The notes under the pieces were generated by a model. It was not told the origin of the DNA. It worked only from the letters and a program-made list of their open reading frames with translations, and ran no database searches. Positions 15,601 through 34,892 of a DNA stretch of 64,000 bases are shown piece after piece. A program made the translations under genes and the position numbers. Position 1 is the stretch's first letter. Each line of letters opens with the position of its first letter. Source of the stretch: Thunnus maccoyii (Eukaryota > Chordata > Actinopteri > Scombriformes > Scombridae); assembly GCF_910596095.1 (NCBI RefSeq), contig NC_056550.1, positions 14,478,501 through 14,542,500 on the forward strand, read 5' to 3'.

Positions 15601-17494
15601 GTAGCTCATCAGGGAAACACTCTGTCAAGACACAAAGATGGAATTTCATACTGAAAACTAACTCCAACTGATGAAGCTTCATATGCATATTAGCTAAATA
15701 AACGCTTTAATACATTTTTGCTCTAAACGAGGTCCCATCACTTACATTGAAAATGCTTTATGAAGGGATCTTTTAATAGCCAGTGTGAACATGGGGGAGG
15801 ATTACAGCCTTTGTGCACCTTGCTATTGCTTTAATACAGACTTGAAAAATTGTGAACCTATCCTTTAAAATGAACTTGCATAACAAATGACCACAGATAA
15901 CTGCTGATATTTTTCTGTCTGACAGTGGGGTAGCAATTAAATATCCTAACCTAGGTGTGATGCAGTTTAGGTGAATAAAATTAAACTAGTTCAGATCAGT
16001 GTAGTCATGAGAATCCATCAGAAATACATCACTGAGATATTGAATACACATAATTCACAAACTAAGACTGGATCAGCTGATAGCATGCCTTCAGAGCTCC
16101 ACCAGAACTACTGTGGGATAGGGATGCCAGGTTGTTACTGGCTGAACTGCTGGTGCATCACTCATACATACTGCAAACATATGTGATATGGTAAAAGGAG
16201 AAGTGTCAATAATTGTGTGCAAAAAACACAGAAAAAGTGCACTGGTAGCAACAGTTGGTCTACAGTGGTCACAAAAGTAGACTTTCATAAAAACTGATTG
16301 CAAGATATTTGCGAAACAAAAGTTCTAATTACAGGTTCAAAAAATTTGATATGTTTTTGGACTTTATTGAAAAGTTGACAGTACAGAGGCAGACACAAAA
16401 TGAGGGGAGAGAGAGATGGGTATGAAACATACAGTAGGTCTCCTGCCAGTATCGAGCCGCGGATGTTGGTTACAGTATGTGGTATGCAACTATTCTGCTA
16501 CCAAGGTGCTCAAAACATAATTTTTGATAATATGAAGGGCAGCAGTGGAATTACGGATGTGGAGAACAAGGGACGAAAAAAAATGGTCATGATGTTTTTT
16601 TGTTGATGTATTTTCCTGCCGCTGAATGACAAAACTAAGCTTAAACTTAACTCTGCTGTGTGAAAATAATACTATAGATCATGAATGAAGCTCACGTTAT
16701 CCCTCGCACTGACCTGCTTTCATTGTCCAGGAAGACAGAGCCGCTGCTCTCACAGAGGGCCTCGCTGACAGGGGACAGACAGAAGGGGGAGGAGAAAGTG
16801 TCTGAGTCTGAACCCATGGTGCTGTCGCGGCTCACTTCGTCCGACAGCTCACAGGAGCCTTCATCGCCCTCCTCTCCAGCCGAGGGCAGCTGCTGCTGGT
16901 GCGAGGAGGCATCTGCTCCGGCTTCTACAGCCAGACTGTGGCTCTCTGCAGAGGTGCTGCTGGTAATGTTCCTTTCCTCGTCCTCATCTTCCTCCTGGGC
17001 TGCTGGGGGACGGGAGTGGGGTCTGGAGGGGGGGTAGTTGATTTAATATGGCATCAGTATCATGTATAATACTGAAATAAGGCTGCACACTTTATCAAGA
17101 ATGTTTTTAATCTGAGTGCAACTGTGGTTTTTATACTGTAACCGCATGCTTTTTCTCAAATTGAATATCTTAAAGAGTATTCTTTAAGAGATCTTCCCTA
17201 CCGTCTGCCTCGGCGGCGTGCGTTCCTGCGTACAGGGGAGCTCTCGGGGGTGATGTAGCGCAGTGCCTCCTCATCCTGCCGCTGGATGCGGGAGTTTGGC
17301 ACCCAGGTCAGAATCAGAGTGGTGCCCAGGCTCTCGTCCTTCTCCATGTGCACACAAAGGTAGCCTGCAGGGGGCGTGGTTAGTTCAGGAATTATTATGT
17401 TGAGAAAGGTAACGTGAAAGGAAATGACATGAAATCTGAGAAGAGATAACCCAGACAAAGTTATGACGACACAGAGGGAAACTTGAGACTTGTT

Positions 17495-17554
<60 letters not shown>

Positions 17555-18502
17555 GTCAATAGTGGAGAATCATAGGTGTGTATCAAAGAGATAAGGGATC
17601 AAGAAATTGAGGAAATGCTGTGAGTGTTCATACCAGTATGAGTTAAAAAATGTCAACCAACAACACAGGCCACTAGCACTCTCATTTTTAAAACCAGTGC
17701 ATCAGAATCATACATCTAGAGGTGCAACGATTAGTCAGTCGACAGAAAATTAATCAGTAACTATTTTAATAACTGAATAATTGTTTTAGTCCTTTGTTTA
17801 AAGAAAAATGCTGAACATTTGCTGGTTGCAGCTTCTCAAATGTGATGATTTTAAGCTTTTTTATGATATTCAACAGATAAAGTTTGGATTTTAGACTGTT
17901 GATTGGACAAAACAAGACATGTAAAGATGTCATTATGGACTCTAAGAAATTATAACTGAAATTTGCACTATTTTCTGACATTCATCATCAATCATCAGAT
18001 TAATCGATAATGAAAATAATTGTTAGTCGCAGCCCTACTTACCTCCTTCACATTCATAAATAAGGTAGACCGAGGTTAAATAATTTCACTCTGTGTAACA
18101 GCAGTCTTAGGAATAATATTGTGGGTTTACAGTAATAAAGTAGCAAGAATGAGAGCGCCATTAAAGCCTGGCTGCACTTGCAACCCTCTTTGATTATGTC
18201 CCATAATTTATAACCTTCTAATTTCAGGAAACAGTAAACTAAAGGAAAAGCGTTTTCTGCCAGGCCAACAACTGCATTCACACCAAAAGAAAATACAGTT
18301 GGAAAATCAGTGCGGACTAACCTGGGTGGTGCTCTGCCAGGCCAGGCAGGGGCTCTGCGGGGTGCACGCAAACATTATTTTTGGAGAAAATGATCTCGCC
18401 ATCCAGGCCTGAGCGTAACGACGAGCCCCCCGCCCCAGGGTTAAAGGTCAGGAGGTCGGAGGCCTTGGAGGAGGCACGCCGCAGGAGCCGACCCAGTGAC
18501 AT
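3623..18502 (-). CDS. tbc1d16: TBC1 domain family member 16 (Rab GAP), complete, 12 coding exons
   Basis: Rab GTPase-activating protein; the mammalian orthologue acts on Rab4A/Rab5-type endosomal recycling. Coding exons in transcript order: 18502-18322, 17364-17202, 17022-16714, 11585-11391, 11135-10988, 10811-10647, 10042-9894, 7886-7752, 6660-6474, 6339-6160, 4792-4646, 3922-3623. All junctions are GT/AG, phases agree, and the sum is 2,259 nt (752 codons plus stop; human is 767 aa). The start was chosen because MSLGRLLRRASSKASDLLT opens the human protein too. The TBC domain begins near residue 388 (FFGGIDPSIRGEVWPF). The catalytic arginine finger is in VDKDVVRT (R462) and the glutamine finger in GYCQG (Q499), so the GAP should be active. 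An acidic/Ser-rich linker is at about residues 117-220. The C-terminus is Pro/Ser/Thr-rich before the stop. Family identity is near certain; single exon edges could be off by a few bases. Confidence 0.95.
6434..6468. repeat. CA microsatellite at a TBC1D16 intron edge
   Basis: CA tract interrupted once, ending a few bases from the donor of the 6660-6474 exon (edge at 6474). On the transcript it is a TG run just inside the intron. Confidence 0.9.
9858..9880. repeat. CT microsatellite next to a TBC1D16 exon
   Basis: Perfect CT tract about 15 bases from the donor of the exon 10042-9894 (GA on the transcript). Confidence 0.85.
11586..16713 (-). other. Large TBC1D16 intron (about 5.1 kb)
   Basis: No exon-like sequence with family resemblance was seen. 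It contains CA tracts at about 12065-12085 and 12397-12416 and purine-rich low-complexity stretches near 14450-14720. A 134-codon open frame on the plus strand (12764-13168) has no recognisable domain and is most likely chance. Confidence 0.6.
17499..17551. repeat. CA microsatellite in a TBC1D16 intron
   Basis: Perfect CA tract of about 50 bases, upstream (in transcript sense) of the exon 17364-17202. Confidence 0.95.
17718..18036 (+). repeat. MITE-like element, copy 2, in a TBC1D16 intron
   Basis: Starts agaggtgcaacgattag and ends gttagtcgcagccct, the best preserved inverted ends of the three copies. The interior shares 'gacagaaaattaatcag', 'gcttctcaaatgtgatgatttt' in two parts and 'actattttctgacattc' with the others. 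It lies in the intron between the first two coding exons. Confidence 0.8.
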
Positions 18503-18534
18503 CTCCTCAGAAACCGGGACACTGGGCCCATCCT
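18503..18534 (-). other. tbc1d16: 5' UTR part of the first coding exon of TBC1D16
   Basis: The exon with the start codon is preceded by a good acceptor (cttccag before 18534), so about 32 nt of 5' UTR sit in this exon and at least one non-coding exon lies upstream. The UTR stays open in frame with the ATG, but the start matches the human one. Confidence 0.6.
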
Positions 18535-18882
18535 CTGGAAGTGGAGATTTGCAGATAGAATAGGAAGCGGAAGAAGGGAGCATAGAAGATGACAGACACG
18601 GCATGAGAGCGTAAAGGTGCAGGAAATGAAAAGGGAGGACATCAGAGGGAAAAAAAGGAACGTGACGGTCAAGCAAATGTGTAAACGACATCGTGACACA
18701 TCTTTACTGTAGAGATACTGCACAGATCCTCACCTACACTTCACCTCCTCTGTCACATGTGTGTGCTTGTATTTACTGCAGTGTCCTTACTGCAGAGCTC
18801 AACCCCAGAATCCCCTCTTCCCTCTGTACTTGTTCAGCAGTTCTCTGTGCCACATTTTCCTTTGCCTCCACCTTCTCCTTAC

Positions 18883-18928
<46 letters not shown>
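18883..18928. repeat. CA microsatellite in the TBC1D16 5' intron
   Basis: Perfect CA tract of about 45 bases. A shorter CA-rich stretch follows near 18996-19026. Confidence 0.95.
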
Positions 18929-18930
<2 letters not shown>

Positions 18931-19740
18931 ATTCACGGCGTCTCTGTATACTGTAATTGTGTGTAACTAAAGGGTGTCCCCACCTTTTGTAAACAACACA
19001 CACACATACAGGTATGTACACACACAAAGACATGTGCAAACACCCTCCACTTCATTCGTGTGAAATTCTAGGCAGTTATCAGTAGCCAACAGATGTCACC
19101 ACCATCAGCACTGAACTGGGATCAGCATGTCACACCACCAACGCTTAACTTGTCTGTTTCAGAGAGAGAGAGCATCGTGTGATGAGACAAACTTCTCTCT
19201 TTTGATGCTGCAGCAGCGTCTTTGAAAAGGCTTGGAGGGGATCTTACTTTTCAGGCTGAAAGAACACTAAAAGTAATTAAAGTCATACTTGCTAGAGAAC
19301 GTCTGCGGGGTTTTTTCTTTCTGTTTAATCTCCTTGCAGAGAACTCACAGATTAATTTCCTTTCTCTTAACTTTGACACATGTGTCTGTATCTTTGGAAC
19401 CCACTGAATCTGTGTAACCTTGTTTTTTTTTGTTGGCTGAACACTCTGACACGTACTCCCCACTCTATCTGAGGAATGTTCCCTCCTTTTTCCTCACAGG
19501 GCATGTTTACCTCTGCTTGATTAAGCAGGCACCCCACTTCCTGATGCCAGGCCCCAGACGGGAAGTCTGCTGGCACGAAATTGAGGCATGACCTCGAGGA
19601 GGAACACAGACGTACTGTAGGCCATCATTTGGCTTACATTAAAAAAAAAAAAAAAAAAAAGCAGGAGTGCGTAGTGTGTTTTTTTGCTGAATTTCACCAA
19701 TTCACATTGTAAAAGGGGCGGCTGTTTTTTGCAGATGTCA

Positions 19741-20102
19741 ATAATCCACAGTTATTTTCATCAACGATTAATCTGTTCATTATCTTTTTTAATAAATTGA
19801 TAAATCTTTTAGCCTAGTCAAAAGATTTGTCCATCACAACTTCTGAGAGTCTAAAGTGATGTCTTGTTTTGTCTGACCAGCAGACCAAAGTCCAAAGATA
19901 TTTAACATAAAATGAGATAAAACACAGGAAATCAGCAAATCCACACAAGCTGGAGCCAGAAAATGTTTGACATTTTTACTTGATAAATGACTGACACAAT
20001 GAATCTAAATCAAAATTCAACTGAAACAGTTCCCGTAAAATTTTCTGTTGGTCAACTAATTGAATTGTTGAATTGAATTGTTTCATTTCTACAATAGTTG
20101 CA
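19741..20102 (-). repeat. MITE-like element, copy 3, inverted, in a TBC1D16 intron
   Basis: Same family read in reverse: 'ttattttcatcaacgattaat' appears at the left in two pieces, 'gatgtcttgttttgtctgacc' in the middle, and 'ttttctgttggtcaactaatt' at the right. Ends are more eroded than in copy 2. Confidence 0.7.
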
Positions 20103-22040
20103 AGTGATTCAAAATATTTTTCATATTTTTCAGACTCTTTGAGGGGGAAAAAAAATCTAAAAATGTAATCATTTAAAAGAAGAGGATGAAGTCACAGATC
20201 CTCTATCCTGCAAGCCATAATATTAGACTACAACTGAACATAGCGGCAACTGGACTATTTGCATACTAACTGCCTTAAAAAGCACCAGACCGATCCACTT
20301 GTAAATAAGCCAGACTGGACTCATGCAGTGTCCACACACAGGCTGGGATCATATGCATGACATGCCACTATAACTAATAGCCTGATAACAGCAACAATAT
20401 ATTCACTGCTGTGCTATTATCCAGTGGTTATTTTGGTCTCTATGTGATTACAGAGCCACCCAGGTTAGTTTGATAGAGCCTGTCCAGGCTGGCGGCTTGG
20501 CCGTTAAAGGACAAAGTCCTCACACGTCTTTCTTCTCGCTTCATTTTTTATGCTGTCAACACCTCAGTGCGCTCACACATTGCCTCTCCTCTCTGACCTT
20601 TCACTGTTTTATCAAATGACTAACATCATTAGGATTGAAACACCATTCAAAAACCAGCCCCGCCCCACGGTGACCTGCAGAATACTTTGCTTTTTTTACA
20701 AACTTCTAACAGATTGCCTGACAAAAAGAGAACTTTTAATAAGAACTTGAAACCTACACCATAGAAATTTAGCTGCGGGTATAGACGCCACAAGCTTCCA
20801 GGGTCTCAGCTTCTCACCTATGGGCTACATTAATTAAGTTGTCATGCTGACATTTGAATAGAGGAGCCAACGCTGAACACTGAACAACGTGCCTGAGGCA
20901 GCTGAAAAGAGACCGGCCACAAAGAAGCCTGAAAAACAAGGTTCTTCTGGATTCTTCACAGTCTGGCTTAGTTATGAGGAAACTTTATGGGTGACTCAAT
21001 GGCAGCGTGTGTAGACACTTTAGGCTTTGTTACACCTGATAAAATCATTCAAAACGTATATCTGTAGTAGAGGAAGTCATATAGTAATGCATCCCTGTGT
21101 GCTCTAAAATCTAAATACACATAACCAGCAGTGTGAAGAGTCTTCAGTAACAAAACATGCTAAATAATTTATAAGCTTAATACATAAACCCTGCAACCAC
21201 CTGCTGGTATTATATGGTGTAGTGCCAATTGAAGGGTGGTTGACTTGTATTTGGTGATTGTTTAAATACCAGTACATATAAAAAATACTGCTGTTCAAGA
21301 AAAAGTGTTTAATTGTTTAAAAATAACAAGTTTAAAAATGCTTTTTTTTCTGTAAGAAATGTGATGAAAGATCATGAACTGATTTTATACACTCAAATAT
21401 CTGCATTCGCCTCAAAAATCCTGTATCTGTCTGACTGTAACTCATGTGCTCATCCTTATAGTGACCAGAGGAATATAGAAACACATGTAATGCAATGCAA
21501 TACTCTCTGAGGCTGTACATTGTGATGTTCTTGTATCATTATTATTATTATTATTCAAAACTCTTTTACGTATGTAGTAGAGAAAAGTATTAAAAATCCT
21601 ACACAACAATGCAATGTGATACAAAAACACCACAATCAAGAGCCTCAAATATTACCATAGAGCTGGATCAGAAGAAGAATTGAACTTTCACATAGAAAAT
21701 ATTTACTACAAAACTGTTGTAGGCTATTAAATCGCATTATAATGTAACGGTATTTTCATTTTTCTTGTCAGTCAGTGCTTACTCTGACACTGTAGGTCAA
21801 AGGTGTCAGTCCCATGAAGTGGGTAAACTATTTTCTACCAAACGCTGATTGAAGGTGGCCTTTCTGTGTCCTGGCTGTGGCAGGAGTGGAGGAAATGCCT
21901 CAGCAGTAACAGTGTAGCCTGTGTGAGGCGTGCCATGATGTCGGGGGCTCCATCAGCTATCAGCCTGACAGGAGGAGGAGAGGGGAGGAAGGCTTTTGCC
22001 ACCGCAGCACTTTTTATGCAGAGGGCCCATAGTAACCTAT

Positions 22041-22058
22041 ATATATATAAATATATAT

Positions 22059-22090
<32 letters not shown>

Positions 22091-22103
22091 GTATGTGTGT
22101 GTG
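22041..22103. repeat. TA/CA/TA/TG compound repeat with self-complementary arms
   Basis: Order is (TA)n, (CA)n, (TA)n, then (TG)n. The CA and TG arms flank a TA core, so the segment can fold back on itself. Confidence 0.85.
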
Positions 22104-22199
22104 TTTGGCCCGTGCAGGGACTCTATCTGTACCATCTTGGATATAAATATTTTAGTTTAGCAGGCTACCATGGCTGAAACCCTTTGCTTGTTACATGTC

Positions 22200-22560
22200 A
22201 TGCTGTCCAGGTAACTTTAAAGTTTGTTTTATCCAACGGCAGCGCGCAAAAAAGACGCAACACTGACACATTATTCGCTCGTACCGGACAAATTCTTGGC
22301 ATACACCTGTTCCAGCAGGAGGAGAAATGAATGAATAGCAAGCAGCATGTAGAGGAAGGGCTCCAAGCGGCTGAGCTCTCACCTTCAGTCCCGCCGCAGG
22401 AGGCTACAGCCCGTGTCGGACATCCAGCTCACTCACCGGGCAGCAAGGACCGGGCACCGCTTCACCTCTTCTCAGCTGGATTTGGCTCCGTTGTTAGGAA
22501 CTGTTTAGTCCTGTTTGCATCCCCGTGTTTTCCGACAGTGACACCACACGTCTGACTGCT
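22200..22560 (-). promoter_or_regulatory. tbc1d16: Candidate promoter and non-coding first exon of TBC1D16
   Basis: This is the only CpG-containing, GC-richer stretch between the TBC1D16 ATG exon and the GAA 3' end. On the minus strand a strong donor (CCCG then gtgagtgag, exon edge near 22437) and a second one (CTGAAG then gtgagagc, near 22380) could end a non-coding first exon that splices to 18534. Placement is inferred from position, composition and donor sequence; no transcript evidence was available. Confidence 0.4.
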
Positions 22561-23860
22561 GCTGTTCCTGCAGCAAAAAGCGCACATCCGGTTGCAACCT
22601 TCAAAGTAAACCCTCCCCTTTCGGGTATGGCGTATTGGTGCGTTTAGAGACTTTCTGACGCTTTAATTTGTAAGCAAATTTGCCTCACTTCCTATAATCA
22701 CATGGTGTTTATTTCTAACTTGACTTAAGTGCTCCAGACTAGACCATTCCCTCTAAATTTCGCTGCTTCCGGAAGGCCAAAGGCTTTTTCCTATCACGGG
22801 ATTTTTAGATTTCAGATTGAAAACACAAAGCAAGGCTGAAATTTAAAATATAAACATATATATTTTACATGAACTAACATCCGACTCAGCCTACCATATG
22901 AAGCTGCCCCCTTTTTCATCACAAGTGACGTTTTAAAGGTCATTGGGAAAAGCTTGGATGCAGTTGGTCCATCATCAGGACCGGAGCTGGAGTCAGAGCA
23001 CCCCGTCACACAGTCGCTGCAGGCTTCACCTGTCCCTTTAAAACCTGTTTCAGCCCACAACTGACTGCCTACAACAACCAAAACGTATTTTAACCGTCAC
23101 ACATTGTTCCTATTGAGACCCTTCACAGTATCCCCTCATAATTATTCTCTATAACAAATTTCTGAACCACAAATCATTTATGAATGCCCCCATCAGTCGA
23201 AGATAAATGATTAATCCTTAATGAAGCTTTCAGAGAGCAGAGTGCATTCTTTAGTTTTTATGCTTTTTTTTATGCAGAAAAATATTTACAATCACACTAT
23301 GTAAAGATCTTATTTTACATAAAACAGGAAACAAAACGATTTCAGTGAATATTAAATGTGCAGAATGCAATAGTATTTTTGAATGATTTTTTAAAATATA
23401 TGAATATTGATCAAACACTACAAAAAATCAGCTGCACAAAGTTGAAATGTTTTCATTTTTGTATATTCTGGGTCACATTACAAGTTTAGATGTTTATACT
23501 GCTCTCAAATGTAAAAATGGGTCAAATTCGACCCTGAATGATATGTAACTTCGGCTTAGAGAAAAAAAATTAGCAATAACAATAAATTAAATTCACAATA
23601 AATAATGTATATATTTATTCAATGAATGATGTACACTGGATGCAAAAGTTTAGTCCTCTAATGTTTCATATTATGAATAACTCCAGGATATCTGGCTATG
23701 AGTTTATTGTCTCATATTGGTTTGATTTTGTCAAATTATTCTGATGATAAAAAGTAATGACATAATGGATCTCATCTCAGATAGAAGATAAATTAAGGGC
23801 ATGAAATAATACCTCATCTCAGGAGAATCAGCTCAGATGCAGCGCTGCAGACATTTTTTT
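22561..23860. other. Intergenic DNA between TBC1D16 5' end and GAA 3' end
   Basis: AT-rich, with no convincing exon, RNA gene or intact mobile element. TBC1D16 and GAA are both on the minus strand, so this holds the upstream flank of TBC1D16 and the downstream flank of GAA. Confidence 0.55.
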
Positions 23861-23866
23861 CACTAC

Positions 23867-23876
23867 TTTATTTATT
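23867..23876 (-). terminator. Candidate GAA poly(A) signal (overlapping AATAAA pair)
   Basis: The minus strand reads AATAAATAAA about 380 nt after the GAA stop codon, with a T-rich stretch following in transcript sense. This would give a 3' UTR of about 0.4 kb. Confidence 0.5.
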
Positions 23877-24257
23877 TCAGGAAGAAAGACGTTATTATAT
23901 AAATACTATTTATAAAAATATAAAGAACTACAAACAGTTAGAAAAGTTATCTACATTTCCAAGACATTACAATGACATGATTCAGTGTAGCAGTTAGCAG
24001 CAAAAATGACATAGCAAGACACATGAAGATGATGGCTTCAATGGTTTGATATCATCACATGTATAAAAACCTTCTGCTTACAAAGCTTGCCAATTTGGGA
24101 AAAGAGGCACAGCAAGTGTAAGGTGCATATTGAGCTCGGTGATGGCTGGACTGGCTCAGGGAAATCTGCTAGTGTCAGCCCAGAAAATTACAGCTTTTCA
24201 GGGGTAGTGCAGAATGCGACGGTTCCCTAAGGCTCATGGGTAATGAAGTTCAGTACA

Positions 24258-32139
<7,882 letters not shown>

Positions 32140-32165
32140 GTCCTCATTAGAGCTGCACTGTCAGG
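32140..32165 (-). other. gaa: 5' UTR part of the GAA start exon, with acceptor
   Basis: The sequence before the ATG reads cctttgacctgacag and then about 20 nt to the start codon. This is a plausible acceptor and agrees with the mammalian gene, where the first exon is non-coding. The upstream exon was not located; it may lie within 32,200-32,560. Confidence 0.4.
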
Positions 32166-32795
32166 TCAAAGGGTATTTAAGGTGAGCTTAGCAACACACG
32201 CCTTTTCCTCGTATGTTGTAAATATTCAGTAATAGAGTAAGTTGGAGCTATTACAGAAAGGCATCGTGAACGTTTAGCTAATAGAGAATCATTCTCACTC
32301 ACTGTTGTGTTTAGTTTGTTGATGTTGTTTTTCATGAGCTGTATCCTCACTGGCAGCTAGACTGGTTAGCCATTAGCTATTGAGCAGTTCAGTGTCGGAG
32401 ATATTTATTGGGCTTTTCCCTCAAACGTGTGAGCCGAGGCAGAAGAAACGTATTGTTACAAAGTTAAAATTAAGCAGAATTAGATTAGAAATAAAACGTC
32501 TACAATATATTAATATGCCCTCAGACGACTAGGCTAGAGTCCAACTACGGCAAACATGCGTGGACAAAAGTGCTCAAACGTATTATTGCTGCTGCTGCTA
32601 ACCCCCCCGCCTCCTTATTGCTCTCATTTTTTGTACATGAAAGACACACACACACACACACACAAATCAGTTATAAAAAATGTAATAAGTGCTTTCAAAG
32701 TTATTTAAATCAACTTCCATTATGTGATGTTTCGTTTCCTGATAGACCCTCGCTAGTTTTATCATTTCAGACTTTATTATTCATAATACATATTA
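32166..32795. other. GAA upstream flank up to the edge of the SAMD9L duplication
   Basis: Holds the likely GAA promoter and a short CA tract (32645-32661). Similarity between the two SAMD9L duplication arms begins at about 32796, so this piece is outside the duplicated unit. Confidence 0.45.
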
Positions 32796-33769
32796 TGTGT
32801 GTTGGTTTACCAATCACTCAAATTGTTTCATACTTTAATCCCTGAATTATCTCTAATAGTCATAATTAAAACTAATTAAATTTTGAACACAAATGAATGT
32901 AAATCTGATGACCAATAGTTAAAATGAGGTTCATACATTGAAACAGAAAGTTTGCTGGTGATGTGTTCAACCAAACTTTGGAGCCATTTTGATTCTTGTC
33001 TTAATGAATTATCACAATTTTAGTTTGTCTAATAATTTTCTGAGTAGAAAATGTATTAATCTTGTATTGACTAACTTGTCTCATAAAATCCAGTGTACTG
33101 GTCCGAAATGTTTTAAACTGATTTAAATTGAGAAAACAGACAACATGCCATCGTACACATTTTACACAATGTACACTGGTTTTCAGGTAATTTTATAATA
33201 CGTTAAATTCTTTCTAAAGTTATATGGTTTATCTCTAACGTATTTAGAAGTATCACAATGAACAAAGTTAATGTTTCCAAGTGTAAAATAGTAAGATAAT
33301 GAAGCACTGGCAATAATGGTCCTTAACCTTTGGAACAAATTTTCTGAACTCCTATTACAAATTGAAACTCATTTATAATTTTTCTTCAACTGTTAACACT
33401 GCAAAGTTGCAAGGTATGATTTTTTTCTTTTTGAAGAATACATTTTTTTGCATTTCTAGAATTTGCCAAGTGCAAAGTGTTAAAATACAAGCCTGATATG
33501 GTGTGTCACTTTATGTTAATTTTTCAGGTAAGAACAGGTCTGTTTTGTAAAGTTGCCAGCTGTTGCAGTGTAATTCATATAATCTGAACATTGATGTAGT
33601 TTGTTTAAGGAATGACATCATAAAGTTAAAATTGAAAAAAAAAAGTTTACTGTATTCAGTGATATGTTTTACATATGTTTAAGAACATAAATAAGAGTCA
33701 AATCTTTCTTAATGTCAAAAACAAATCAAATGTATGAAAAGTATAGGTATGCACACTAACCCAACTGGT

Positions 33770-33775
33770 TTTATT
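33770..33775 (-). terminator. samd9l: Candidate poly(A) signal of SAMD9L copy 1
   Basis: AATAAA on the minus strand about 1.1 kb after the stop; the same hexamer is kept at 53557-53562 in copy 2. Other A-rich hexamers are nearby, so this is a candidate only. Confidence 0.3.
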
Positions 33776-34892
33776 TCCAGTTTCATCCTAAGACGTAGTA
33801 GGTTTTCATAGTTCATGGATATTCAATATCGATACAACCACTAAATTCTGCATGTTTCTAAAAACATTTTCATATCAAAATGTATATACGTTCCTATATA
33901 ACTGTAAATAATGTTGCTCTTAAGGCTTTTATACATTTCATGTCAAAACATTGATACAATTGAAGATTATTTTGTTTTTTGACACATATAGGTGCATTGA
34001 ATTGCATTACATTATACATTGCATCTTGGAAAATATAGAAGAATGAGTATAAGGTATCATAATCTACTAGAAGTTTAGGCCCTGCTCACACTTGGAACCA
34101 AAATTCATCTTGTGTGATGTGATCACAAGTAGACTCACAGTGAGGTACCAAAAAGCCACAACACTCCTCTTCTCCAGTTGTATGGCTGAGAGAAAATGCC
34201 TATTTTTAGGTATGCTAGCAGCATGGTTCTAGAGATAGCAATCAGTCTGTCATGCTAACATGCTAAACTGAAGGTGAATATGGTCAACATTATACCATTC
34301 GCATGTTAGCATTGTCATTAGCAGACTCTTGTTTTTTGTTTGTTAGCATCTAGTTTCCTGACAACACAAAGCAGAAATAGTCACTTGAGATGCACTTTGA
34401 TGCCATGTGTGAGCTGCAGTCCATCTCAACTGGATCTACAAACAATCTGAGTATAGAGAGATACAGGTCTGAACAGGGACTCAAAAGTAACTATTTGAAA
34501 AGCATTGAGCTGTAGCAAATTCAGTTTACATTGTTCCTTGTGACATAAACATGTTTTTTTGCAATTCAGCCGTAGTCCAGGTTAGATGTGATATACACAA
34601 AAACTTGTTATTAATTCTTATGACACTTTTTTTGAGTAGACCTACATATGTATATTCAGGTACAAAAAAATGAAATATCAAAACATCTTACATCTTACAA
34701 AACAATGCAATACTCATACCATATCATGTGCTTCAACATTTAGTTTTGTCTTCTCCAAATATTGCTTAATTCACAAACTGACATAAGAAGCACTGAGTGC
34801 TTTGAATTTATCTTTTCATAGTCCATTGTTGCTGGATATTTGGTCCATGCAAGTTGACATACAGCCGTATGTGATCATTGTCCAAAGGCAAA

